Below are positions 33,657-45,600 of a stretch of DNA of 64,000 nucleotides, in pieces (position 1 is the first letter of the stretch; every line of letters starts with the position of its first letter). Origin of the DNA: Pisaster brevispinus (taxonomy: Eukaryota; Echinodermata; Asteroidea; Forcipulatida; Asteriidae); NCBI GenBank assembly GCA_023634235.1, contig JAMKCF010000029.1:806001-870000 (forward strand). Reading direction: 5' to 3'. The notes under the pieces were generated by a model. The model made no database searches. It saw nothing but the letters and a program-made list of their open reading frames with translations, and had not been told where the DNA came from. The position numbers were made by a program, and so were the translations under genes.

Positions 33657-36600
33657 CTGAACAAATCAAAACGGAATGCATAAAATCAATGCATTATTTT
33701 GTTTTTCATTTGTACCTCATTTTCTAGTCCTCTGAATGGAGAATATTTCAATCTGGTTGTACATTTGTTGTTCACACTTATTGGTGGTGACTTTACATGC
33801 ACTGACTATCTCTAGAAAGTATGAGTAGTGACTGGCGCGGCATGAGAACAATATTAATAACAGTCGTAGCCGAGTGGTAAGAACGCCAGGCTCAAGGTCT
33901 GGTGAAGAAAATGTTACTCAATTGTTTACTGCTAAGCAGCAATTACCAGGATACCAGTTGCAGATGATACATGAGAAATTACACTTTGGTAGGTAACCTT
34001 ATTCTGGTAAGCAAAAATGGGCCATGGTCTTCGTAGGTTGCCAGGTGGAGTTGAGGAACAGAGTACCAGTCATATAGATTAAAGGGACACACCGGCTTCG
34101 TTGGGCTATTTGGGCTACAAAATAGGCTACCATATGACTTCAAAGGTCTTCCAGGAATGGTGAAGAACGGTTCCTAAAAGAAACCATCAAATTTTGCCGT
34201 TTTTGAGCATTTTTCAATAAACGAAGGTCACATGATTTATCCGAACCAAAAAAGTGGTTCGGATCAATCACGTGATCTTCGGAGTTAGTTTTACTTCCAG
34301 CCGATAAAAGTAAATTACTGAACCAAATTTAAATCTGTTTTTTAAATAATTATTCATGAGTATTTGACAAAAAAGACTATGTATTCAGATTATTGATACA
34401 ATTTGTAAATAATGATGAAAATCGAACGTAAGATTCGCATTCAGAGAGTCCGTGCAACCGAAGCGTGTTTTACAACGCACCATGCGTGGGAGCTAGCGGA
34501 ACGTAAACCTTGGGGCATATCCCGTACAGCTAGTGCCGTGTCTCGTGGGGACAGAGAGACAAGCCCCGGGGCATGAACTCCCCAGCTTGCCGGTCTAGCC
34601 GTGAGCTTGGGAGCTTGTCGGAGGGGTAGGGAGCCAGACTAACAATTACGGTTTTTTAGGAGGGTTTTAGTCTGATACCCCTAGCTATTATCCCCTAACT
34701 ACTGCAACGTGTTGCCTGCGCTACACACGCGGGACAACGACGGGGAATATTTATCCCATACAGCTGGTCTACTTCTATGATAGCTGCACAGGTCCACCCC
34801 CCCCCCCCCAATTGCTGCTTTTGCTGGCTTTCCCTTTGGATTTATCGTGGTGTTTTTTTTTACTTTTTACTTTTCGTTGGACCATCTTCTGGGTGTTTTT
34901 CCTTGCGATGTTTTTTGTACCGATCCTTGGATGTCGAAGAAACGTTCTCCATTATTGCAAGTGCACAGAATTATTTATAGTACGTCGTCGAACACAGAAT
35001 ACAGGTTGGGGTGCGTTTTCGCGGTCGTAACCAATAACTGTTTCAATGGCAAGTTCAACCGAAACAGTTGTTGGTTATGACCGCGATCGGACTTCGACTA
35101 AGACTGACCATAAAGCAAGGAACCTTGTTCTATGGACCGACGTCCGTTCATGTCTGTTTTTTTATTTACACGTGAATTTGTGCTTGATGGATGTGAAGTC
35201 TGGATCCTCATGCCTCGCCATTGTTATAATTGATACATAAACAGAGCACCGTCTACTTACAACATTGCGCAGCATTGTCTCGTAAACTTGACAGTTGCAA
35301 CGGCTGGAAAAGCGTATAAGCTGACCTTTGACCGCGTTTTGGTTTTTTCACATTTTTCGTTAATTACGTGATATTTTGATGATTTTTTTTGTACAACAAC
35401 CATTTAAAAAATTGTTGTCTGTCATTCCACATGACTAATATTATTAGGTAAACAGTAAGCCGGTGTGTCCCTTTAACCGCATAGATAACAATTGTGTTGC
35501 CAAAGTATACTATGCTCAGCATGATGCCCTAACCGTAAAGTCAGCTTACCAGTGACTGCACCAATCCATGACGTGAGACTCTGAGTTTCTTGACAGCCTG
35601 GAAGACATCCACCACATTCTCAACACCCAGTCTCTCTATGACATTAAGGAGAGCGCAGAATGCTCCACTGGCGCCCTCACCGTCACTGTCAAACACAAAA
35701 ACCATCAAATCATTTGAGCTTTGAGTTACATAGTCAAATGTTTTCTCTCTTTTGTCTGTAGTAAAAGCACATTCTTCCTATCACTCATGTTTTTCAAATA
35801 ATATTCTTACTAGTATAATTTGTTTTACCCTTACACCGATGTATATTAAGCACTGTATACTTTCCCAAGTTCTGTGAAACAATTCTTTAACCTCGACGCA
35901 AAATTGACGTCTATTGAACATTTTTAATACAAATTGCAAATCTTGAAATTGTTTGTAATTTATATCTAAACAAAAAGTACCATTAAATGGGCAATAGATA
36001 TAATAATTAATGTCATTTAAAATTTCATGCAAAGATAACAACTAGGCCTACAAATAGTTGTTTTGATCAAGACTTCATTAATTGTAGGGATGAGACTGAT
36101 ATGATCGTCATCTACATACAAGTTATTCAATTAAAGGTGCCATGTTCACGATAAGCTCTAAAACAAAATATACAGGGGTGAAATTGTTTGAAAAACAGTA
36201 GGAAAAAGTTTCCAAGTTACTGTTACAGACCACATTAGTTACTGAAGTGCTTGTTTAGGTTTCTGCAATAAGCATTACATTTTTATAAGAATGTGACATT
36301 TATAAGAATGTTGCATTACATTTTTATAAGAATGTGCAAAAAATCTCTGGCAAAACATAAATGCGTAACATTATTTTCACTCATATTGGCCAACCAAAAT
36401 TTGATGATATTTTCAGAGTTTGGCTGGATTGTACTTGTAATGAAAACTAGCAGAAGGAAATGACCAAACACCATACATGCACTGAATTGTAATTCGGTCG
36501 TCTTTATGCTCGCAGTGCCATTCTTTAACGGCTTTAATCAACTCCACGATGGATCTTATTGATGATGGTACGCCACCAACAGGCCAGTTCAGTAATTGAA

Positions 36601-39600
36601 GGTGACAAATCAGACGGGATTCCTGAGTACCAATGACAAGCATGAAACATAAAATTTCAAATTCTGCAATAAGAAAGTCAGTCAATGCTAAAACATTGCA
36701 TCTTGATTCTGTAATAACATTGTAGCACGCACTTAAGAGGCTCCAAGCAAGAACATTGTCCTCTTGGCACCCATTGATTTATGGAACCTGGGATAGTTCC
36801 AGTGAGTTAAACAGCTCTGCATTTCAAATAGCATGCAGTGAAATTTTGATCCGTTTGGAGACACAACATTTTGAATTGATATGATAATGACATATATACA
36901 TTGCAGTAATACTTTTTAAAGATTAAACAGCATTTATATAGTGCATTATGGATCACAGAACCCACGATGCACTTTAAAAAGTTAAAATACTAGAGACAAT
37001 AAATCCCCGACCAGCTGGTTACCATGGTTACAAATATACAACACTTTTACTGACTAAGAAAAACTCAAGACTTAAGAAAATGCGAGCCCAACAAGCCTTA
37101 AGCCATATTTGAATTGGCGGCTACGGCTGTTGCTAAGGGTGTTGCTAAGGAAATCATAGACTTCAACAACATGATGACATGGAAACCTAGCCGTAGCCGT
37201 AGATGTAGCCACTAGTTCAGACAGCCTTAGTTTCTAGGCTGTTTCTCCACCATGCAAGGTTTCAACGATTAATTCTAGCTTTATACCTGATCGTCATCTT
37301 TAGCCAGGGATAGGTAGCGTATGGTGATGTTTGGTCCCACTTTATCAGTAGACTGTGAAGTGACTGTCAGACTGCCGTATGTTGCAGAGCCTGTCTCTGG
37401 CCAGTACTCAACACATGACTGTGGGAAAGGACACACAAGTAGAGATATTGATTAGGGGCCAATCAGAATAACCAATGTTTAAAAAAAATCAAACTTGTAT
37501 GTGGGTGGCCATGGATGGTAAGACCCCACTAAAATTTGCAATTTATTTTCCAGTTCCTGTGCATTTCCATTGCTAACAGTCAACCTCATTTCGATAGCTG
37601 ACCGCTGTGCCTGATGGGGGTGATGGAAAGGATTTTCTCTTCTGTTTCAACTAAAAAAGTTGCCTGCTGGAAGCCAGGAAAAGCCACTGAAAACTCCTGA
37701 GCTGGGAGAAAAGGTGCTTAAAAGATCTGCTTTATTTCAGGCAGATCCAAAAAAAGGTGTTAACAAAATCGAACATTAGTCATTCTGAATGATTCGTAAG
37801 GGTAATTCTAATCATTTTAATTGAAACATTACTTAGCACCGATTCCTTTGTACTGTTTAGTTCAGCAAAAAAAACAAACCAAATCCTGGCTTACCTTTAT
37901 TTCAAACAAATTGAAAGTAAAAAAATATAAATAAACTAGACATTGAGTTTTTGTGACATCGCAAAAACTAAGTGCTCGGGTTTTGAGCGTAGCGCTTAAT
38001 ATTAAAAGGTAATTAAATAAAGTATATAAATATGAACATGGAAACCATTAAATATAGCCTTATAAATTATGTTTCATTTGAACTTCCAGTTTGGACAGGA
38101 AGTGAGGTCAAAACAGATCATGCACTCAAAAATAAAAATTGTCACACCTCAAACTCTCGCAGAAAGTGTGACAAATAAATGACATCAAAAAGTGCACAAC
38201 TTAATAATAAACTCAGGTAGATTTCCAAATTGATTTTCCATGGCAACCATACAAGTGAACAAATTTCGAATTCTTTAAGTACATTTTATACTTACAGGAT
38301 CTTTTTTATCTACTGCATTCAACATGACGATACAAGTAGACTTGTAGTCATAGACCATCCTCCACATGTCACTAATGGTGTGGGGTAAAGGCATCTGGGT
38401 GGCAATGTACTTCCCCCTGGAACTAGGACTCTGCAAAATCACAAAGTTGGAAGACAAACTTATAATTTAGGAAATTGTAATGAGCTTCGGATTTATGTCA
38501 TTGTTTTGGATAAGTAAATATATGTATTTGCAGAAATTTTGAGCATGTCCATATACCACGTTCATGAACTAGACTTATTTTGACTTCCTCAATCAATGTT
38601 TTTTCTCAACTTCGTATTTCAGATGTTAATATTTCTCTGAAGGATTGGTGTTGGTATGAACTTAAGAATCAGTGAGCTTTCAGATGAAAATATTTCTCTG
38701 AAGGATGGGTACTGGTATGAACTTTAGAATCAGTGAGCTTTCATAGATGGAAATATTTCTCTGAAGGATGGGTACTGGTATGAACTTTAGAATCAGTGAG
38801 TTTTCAGAAATATTTCTCTGGAGGATTGGTACTGATATGAACTTTAGAATCAGTGAGCTTTCAGATGGAAATATTTCTCTGGAGGATTGGTACTGATATG
38901 AACTTTAGAATCAGTGAGCTTTCAGATGGAAATATTTCTCTGGAGGATTGGTACTGGTATGAACTTTAGAATCAGTGAGCTTTCAGATGGAAATATTTCT
39001 CTGAAGGATGGGTACTGGTATAAACTTTAGAATCAGTGAGCTTTCAGATGGAAATATTTCTCTGGAGGATTGGCACTGGTATGAACTTTAGAATCAGCGA
39101 GCTTTCAGGAAAAAATATTTTTCTTGAGGATTGGTAGAGGTATGAACTTTAGAATCAGCGAGCTTTCAGGAAAAAATATTTTTCTTGAGGATTGGTAGAG
39201 GTATGAACTTTAGAATCAGTGAGCTTTCAGATTAACTCTAATAACTTTGTTTTGCATTTTACCAATCCTTTTTGGTTTTTAAAGAAGAACAACTCAAAGA
39301 AGTCACCCAAGTATTCTGACTTACATTGAGGAAGCAGGCATTGATGTAGTTGTTGGATCCATCTTCTCCTGATGTCATCAAGTGAGGTCGGAACAGATCA
39401 ACTTGACAAATAAAATGTTAATCGGTGACATTATGTTTACTGTTTGGTGCTTCATCAGATCCTACAAGGAAAGCTTACACAGAGAATGCCTAGAGCTGGT
39501 TCAACCAAGCTTTAAATCAGTAACAGTGTGGTTCCAAAGGAACTTCCAATTAAAGTCAATTCAAGGAAACACATACAACTACAGTGTAGGACAAGTCTCT

Positions 39601-42600
39601 ATGCATTTAACCAAGACACTATACATTTTCCAACACGTGGAAACATTAATAAAAACTGATACTTTATGGGCGTAAAAACCCCATACTGCAGTAAAAACAC
39701 AAAATAAATACAATACAATAATAGAGTATACTAGACTTAATAAAAAAGGAACAAATTAAAGGAACTAGACAAGGACCTCTTACAAATAAAATTATCAACG
39801 ATTCTTTAAAATGCAGAGAGTACGGAGACCTGACATAAGGAAAGAGGGAGACAATTCTACAGTGTGGGACCTGCAAAGTAAAATCAATGTTTAACCCTAA
39901 CCGTTTAACCGTGTCTGGTGATCTGAGTGATAATTTTAATACGTCAATCAAATTCAAAAGACAATTTCAAGAATTTATGTGCGAGTTATTATAAAAACAA
40001 ATATTCAGTGAATTTTGCTTGTGCATTGCGGCACAATATGTTGACTCTGTGAAATCAGGCATTTCCAGTTATAATAGTCCAGAAATCATCTTGTGATTAT
40101 AGGGTGCGACAATGCACTCATATGCATCCAATATTTGTAGATTATTAGTATGAATCAAAATGTTACTGAAGTGTCACTATTACCCAGATGTACTCTTCAG
40201 AGTGAGTACCATTTTGGTTTGATGTGATCTGATCCTTTTTTTTTCATTTCACAAAAGGAATATATCCCACCACCACGAAGAAGGGTTACAACACTAATAT
40301 AAAGTAATGTAAATAAAGTTGACATCATGACCATTTATTTTAAAAGGCAGCAAAATGACTTTTGTTTCAATTTGAGAGAGAAAATATGCCTTTCTAAACA
40401 GTGTGCACAATCCCAAGAGGTCATTTACAAAATTGACAAGAACCTCACCTGGGAGCTTGTCTGGAAATCTGTTTTTCTTAACATTTTCTGGTTGCTGACC
40501 TCCTCTAAATTTCTCAGGGTTCGGAAGATTGGTCACCAAATTCAGATTCTGTATTCAAAGACAATCGCAATGAATCAAAAACAGTATGATTAGGATTATA
40601 TTAACTGCTTATTTCAGTTGGTATATGACTTATACAATGAACACACAGGAGTACAACCGACCTTAACTTTAAATTCCTTGCAGCTTTGGTTCAGCGTACT
40701 GTAAATGTCATCCTCCATTGTTCTTACTGAAATTTTCATAACGGACCATTGAAGTCGGTCCTTGTCGGCCGCTACATATGGCCCCCCTTAACATCTTCAC
40801 ATATTGTAAAGCTGACCATATTTACAAAATTTTCAACCTATAACAATGAATTATGAGAAAAAACTACTGTATGCGACATTCTGAGGTTTTATCAAATTCC
40901 TTGCATGTTGGTCGGTGGACCACTTGGCTGTGTAGAAAGATTAGAATGCTTGACAAAACTCAAAGCCAAAATCCAAGTTGCCCGTAAAGATGGCGTCTAT
41001 GGGGAACTGTTGTCGTGTTATATGCAAGCAGTATACAAACCTAAAGGACAGGTTCAGGTGGATCAGATGCCTCCCCCACCCCTCCCCAACGTTTTTGTAA
41101 CATTTATTTTATATAATTTAATAGTGCAAGGGTAAAAACAAAGAAATAACATTCTCTATGCCTGATTCAATAATTACATTAATGAAACACTTACCATTAA
41201 AAAAATTTGCCTTTCTCCCCAAATACAAAACTAATTAATGAAATAGAACTTGTAAAATGAAGCCTTCACCTCAAACTCTAGCTGCAGTCCTGTCTCCCCA
41301 CTGCCCTTTGTGACCTTCTTCAAGGCAGACAGCTTGGAAAGAAGCTTTCCTGGTTTAATGCTTGTGTCACCACATATGAACGTCTCAATCAAGACATCAA
41401 AGATGAACTCATACTGGGCCTGTTTGGATTGATAAAGAGCTTCAGTTGCAGGCCTGGAATTTCATCTTTGAGAGGACAAGGCCATTTTCATTTTGCAAAG
41501 GGCACATCAATTGGAAAATCGCAAAGACTATGGGAAACTTTTGACAGGGCACCACGCCCAAGACCAGGGGCAACAGAGGCCATGACCTCCATGTAGTTCC
41601 AGGCCTGCAGTTGGATGGTTTGGAGGTTAAGACATCTACTGTCTTAAAATGCAGAAGACCTGGGTTCAAATGCCACCTGCATCTTGGCATTCGCAACAAC
41701 GGCTGGAAACATTTGACAAGACTTGTACCATAACCTAAGAGAGATTGGTATACTAAATTTACCGGTGTTTGAATCATCTTCATCCGTTTGTCTCTCATGC
41801 CACAAGCAAAGTTCCAGATATCAACTCGACCTTCTACCTCGGCCTGGTCCAACATGGCGTCTAAAACCAAAAACACTCCAGTGCGGCCGATTCCAGCGCT
41901 ACAAAGTAACATAGATAAATAACCTTGAACGTTGACTGATACCACAGTGGAATAATTTGCAGTCTGATACATCAGTTTTAGTCTCTGACTTAGTTGCAAT
42001 TGCACCCCATTGTTTTATTTATCGCAGTGCTCTCTCCAACTGTGTGATTACTGAATAATCCCACTAGACAGAAATCTGTGGTTGCTCATTTTTTCATCAC
42101 CTAATGTTTGCTCAAAATCATTTGACTTTTTTGTGAAACAAACTTATTTAACTTCGGGTTGAACAAAGAAAATTTGACTACAGTGGGACTTGAACCTGTG
42201 ACCTCCGGATTAACGTGCCGGCAGTCTCCCCATCAGTTACCCTTGTGGTTTATTACAAACTTAATTAAACTACTTAAGACGTATGCTATCACAACAAATA
42301 CCAACCTGCAATGAATGACCATCGGACCAGAATTCTTAGGGTTGTACTCCTTCACTGTTTTGACAAAGTTCACCACTTTGATGGGATCATGGGGTAAGCC
42401 CATATCAGGCCATGTTATGAAATGATACTGACGAACGTATCTGACCCCTTCATCCTATGGTATTATAAAAATATAATTTTGAATGTTAGAGTGTTACTTA
42501 TGCTGCATATTGAACATACCAGGCTCATTCGGCAAAAAGGTTTGTATCTCAGCACAAAGGGCAGTGTTGCAAAAAAGGCCATTTTAAATCTAGTACTTGG

Positions 42601-45600
42601 CCGTCCTCTTAGGTTATGGCTAGAGATGGCTGCTGCATGATGAAACGTCTCCAGAGTTGAAGGTTTCTTGAATGTTGAAGAGTGAATGCCAATTAAACAT
42701 TTTAAACAAGACAATATATATTTGCAAAAGCTTTCTGAGTTGGTCAGAACAACAATAATAATAAAAATAATAGTTCGCAGATCTTATATAGTACTTTATC
42801 ACATCCAAAGGTGTCTCACAAAACGCTCATTACTTTTTGTATGCAGAGGTATGTCAATTTATAAGAACCACTTATAGCAACCTGTAATGGTTAACAAGAT
42901 GCTTTTGAGCAAGCTGCAGCCAACCATACCAGAATTAAGCACCAGGGCAAACACCTTCTCTTAATAATAAGAGTAACTAGATTCTTTTATGTGCATCACA
43001 CAACACTCAGAGTAACACAAGTTTCACGATTGCAACTCGAACCCACACTCTGCTGATCAGAAACACCAGAGCATGAGTCCAGTGGGCTTGCCCACTCGGC
43101 CATTACCTGCAATTTTAGACACACCATGAAATCTCGGACGATGTAGTCTGCATGCGTTTCTTCCTGTTTCAAAGTGACAACATAATCACCAAAGCATGCT
43201 GTTTTGTCTGGCCAATACTTCTCACATTTTCCCTGCAAGTAAGAAAAAGAGAATCATCTAGAAAAACAAATGGCTATGTTGGTAATGTACCAACAACTGC
43301 AATTTTTTGTTTATAACTGGACAGAAATACTAAGGGTGCTGATAAATAAAAGAAAACAATATGTATCTTTCAGAGGGACACCCAAAGTTTTCAATGTTTT
43401 TAAGGTACAAGTCAAAATCGTACACAGCTCTGCTCCCTCGTTGATAGAATTGTATGACAACTTAAACCCTCCGCGACACTATCGCTCACTTATTGAGTAA
43501 CAGTTTTTTAATTAAAAAATCGGTACTCCGCCATTTTTTTTTCCTTCAAAAAATCAAACAAATTCCAAGTTGTACAACTGCACCTACCAAAATAGCATGC
43601 CAAATGTCTTATCACTATCCGGAGTTTGTTTTTCAATAACACAGTCCAACAATGACTCGCTCTCCAGGAATTCCCATAGGAAATGAACAGCAATTACTCA
43701 GCCTTGCTAAGTTGTGTGAACAAAGGGTGTTATTCAAATAAATGGTTAATTGAGCAGAAAGAGACATGTAGGCTCATCTCAAAAAACAATTTTGCTTGAA
43801 TTGATTTTATTCAGTCAAAAGGGTCTATATCTAATGATTTAAGTGATTGGGTGATTTAAAAGTGAATTGGTTCTTCACAGAAATGTACACGCTAAAATCA
43901 AACTGTTACTCAACAACTAAGGCAGGGTGAAATGGTGTGATTTTTTTTTATGGTGTCACGAAGAGTTAAATGTTGAAACTGTTGGATGGCCTCTAAACTA
44001 GACATCCCCAATCAGTGACTTTCTTCTTGTTTTCAATGTTCTATCTCAAGTTGGTTACAAATTGGGTAATGTAGCTTGAATTACCTTGACTCCTTCTTGG
44101 AGGTTGGTGAGCATAACAATCTTAGCGGTATTCTCCTGCCATACCATCCTCCACATGTCACAAACGGAAGCCTTGTTTGGACCTAAAATTGTAAGATACA
44201 TTATCAAAATAATATGGGATGTACAGACAGTGAAGGGCTGGCTGGTTTTATGCCTTGTACCAACTCTAGCACTACCAATCCAAGTACATGGAACCTTTGG
44301 CTTAATGTTCCATCCAAAGGACAAAGCAATTATGGTTTATTTAGTTTTTTGCTCGAGGACACAAGTGCCACGACCGGGACTCGAACCCACACTCTGCTGA
44401 TCAGAAACACCAGAACTTGAGTCAGGTGCTCTTAACCGCTCGGCAATGACACACCACAAATATGGAAACATCAATGGACACAAAAAAAAAATTGTCCCCC
44501 AAATTTCATTTTGATGGTTTAAACCTCTAAGAAAAGTCGCATAAGTTTGTTTTTATTTGACTCACCTTGGCTGGCGATGTATTTGTTCGGTTCATTGAAA
44601 CCCTGTAATGGTGATCAGGAAAGCAAAAACACAGGTAACATTATGTCTGCATTTCTACGGCTATTTTTGTCAAAAACTTGGGCTTTGTTTTGTTTTTGTT
44701 TGTTTGTTTGCTTGTTTTATTGTTGGGAATTTTTTATGGGGGGGGGGGTTGTTGGACTGAGACCAAAGTGTGCGTTTATTTTTTGTTTCAAGCTGCACTC
44801 TTCAGGGAGTTTATCTTTCCAATTTTATGCAGCTTGTATCTGTGTTGAGTTATTCCAACATAATTCGTTTTAGTTCTCTCCTGCTCAGGGGAGTTTCCCA
44901 GCTTGTTTCAGTTCCTTCCAAAACTCAAAGTGGTCCATCTTGGATTATTTACAGGCAATTACAGGGACCACTCAGAACAGAAACAGATCATTAGGATTAA
45001 CTTACATCCATGTAACTTGCATTCACATAATCCGAGTCTGGTTGACCTGGTAGTTTCTCAAGCACAACGCGAGAAAAATCATCTGTGGTAGATTAAAAGT
45101 AGAATCAAATCAATGCCAGACCATGAAATAGAAATATTTTCTAGTTATCTAACCTAGTACTAACCTTATCCCAAGGCAAAGTGAGAGAAACATGAAAAAG
45201 GGGTAGACGGAGACAGAGATGAGAAGAAAACATCAAAGAGTGGACAGGACTAGAGTTTGCCGACTCAAACAGGGCAATGGAGGACTGAGAGGCATGGAGG
45301 AAGACTGATACAAACAGAGGGCAGTGGGGACAGAGAGGCATGGAGAAAGATTGTTACAAACAGAGGGCAGTGGAGGACAGAGAGGCATGGAGAAAGATTG
45401 GTACAAACCGAGGGCAGTGGAGGACTGAGAGGCACGGAGAAAGATTGTTACAAACAGAGGGCAGTGGGGGACAGAGACACATAGAGAAAGATTGGTACAA
45501 ACAGAGGGCAGTGGGGGACAGAGAGACATGGAGAAAGATTGTTACAAACAGAGGGCAGTGGAGGACTGAGAGGCATGGAGAAAGATTGTTACAAACAGAG

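Noticed and set aside
34777..35240. Several overlapping plus-strand frames as a transposase
   Set aside because: Short, Phe/Leu-rich translations of T-rich DNA without any transposase motif; the TTAA element appears non-coding.
40662..40726. Constitutive receptor exon between D1 and D2
   Set aside because: Phase does not fit: D1 ends in phase 0 and this segment would begin with TAA. Direct joining of LQLEFE to NLNLVTN is seamless. Kept only as a possible alternative exon.
41442..42005. Whole 187-codon frame as one exon
   Set aside because: Only 41763-41898 is coding; the frame continues into intron past MIQTP|V, and MIQTP joins AQYEFIFD of the next exon.
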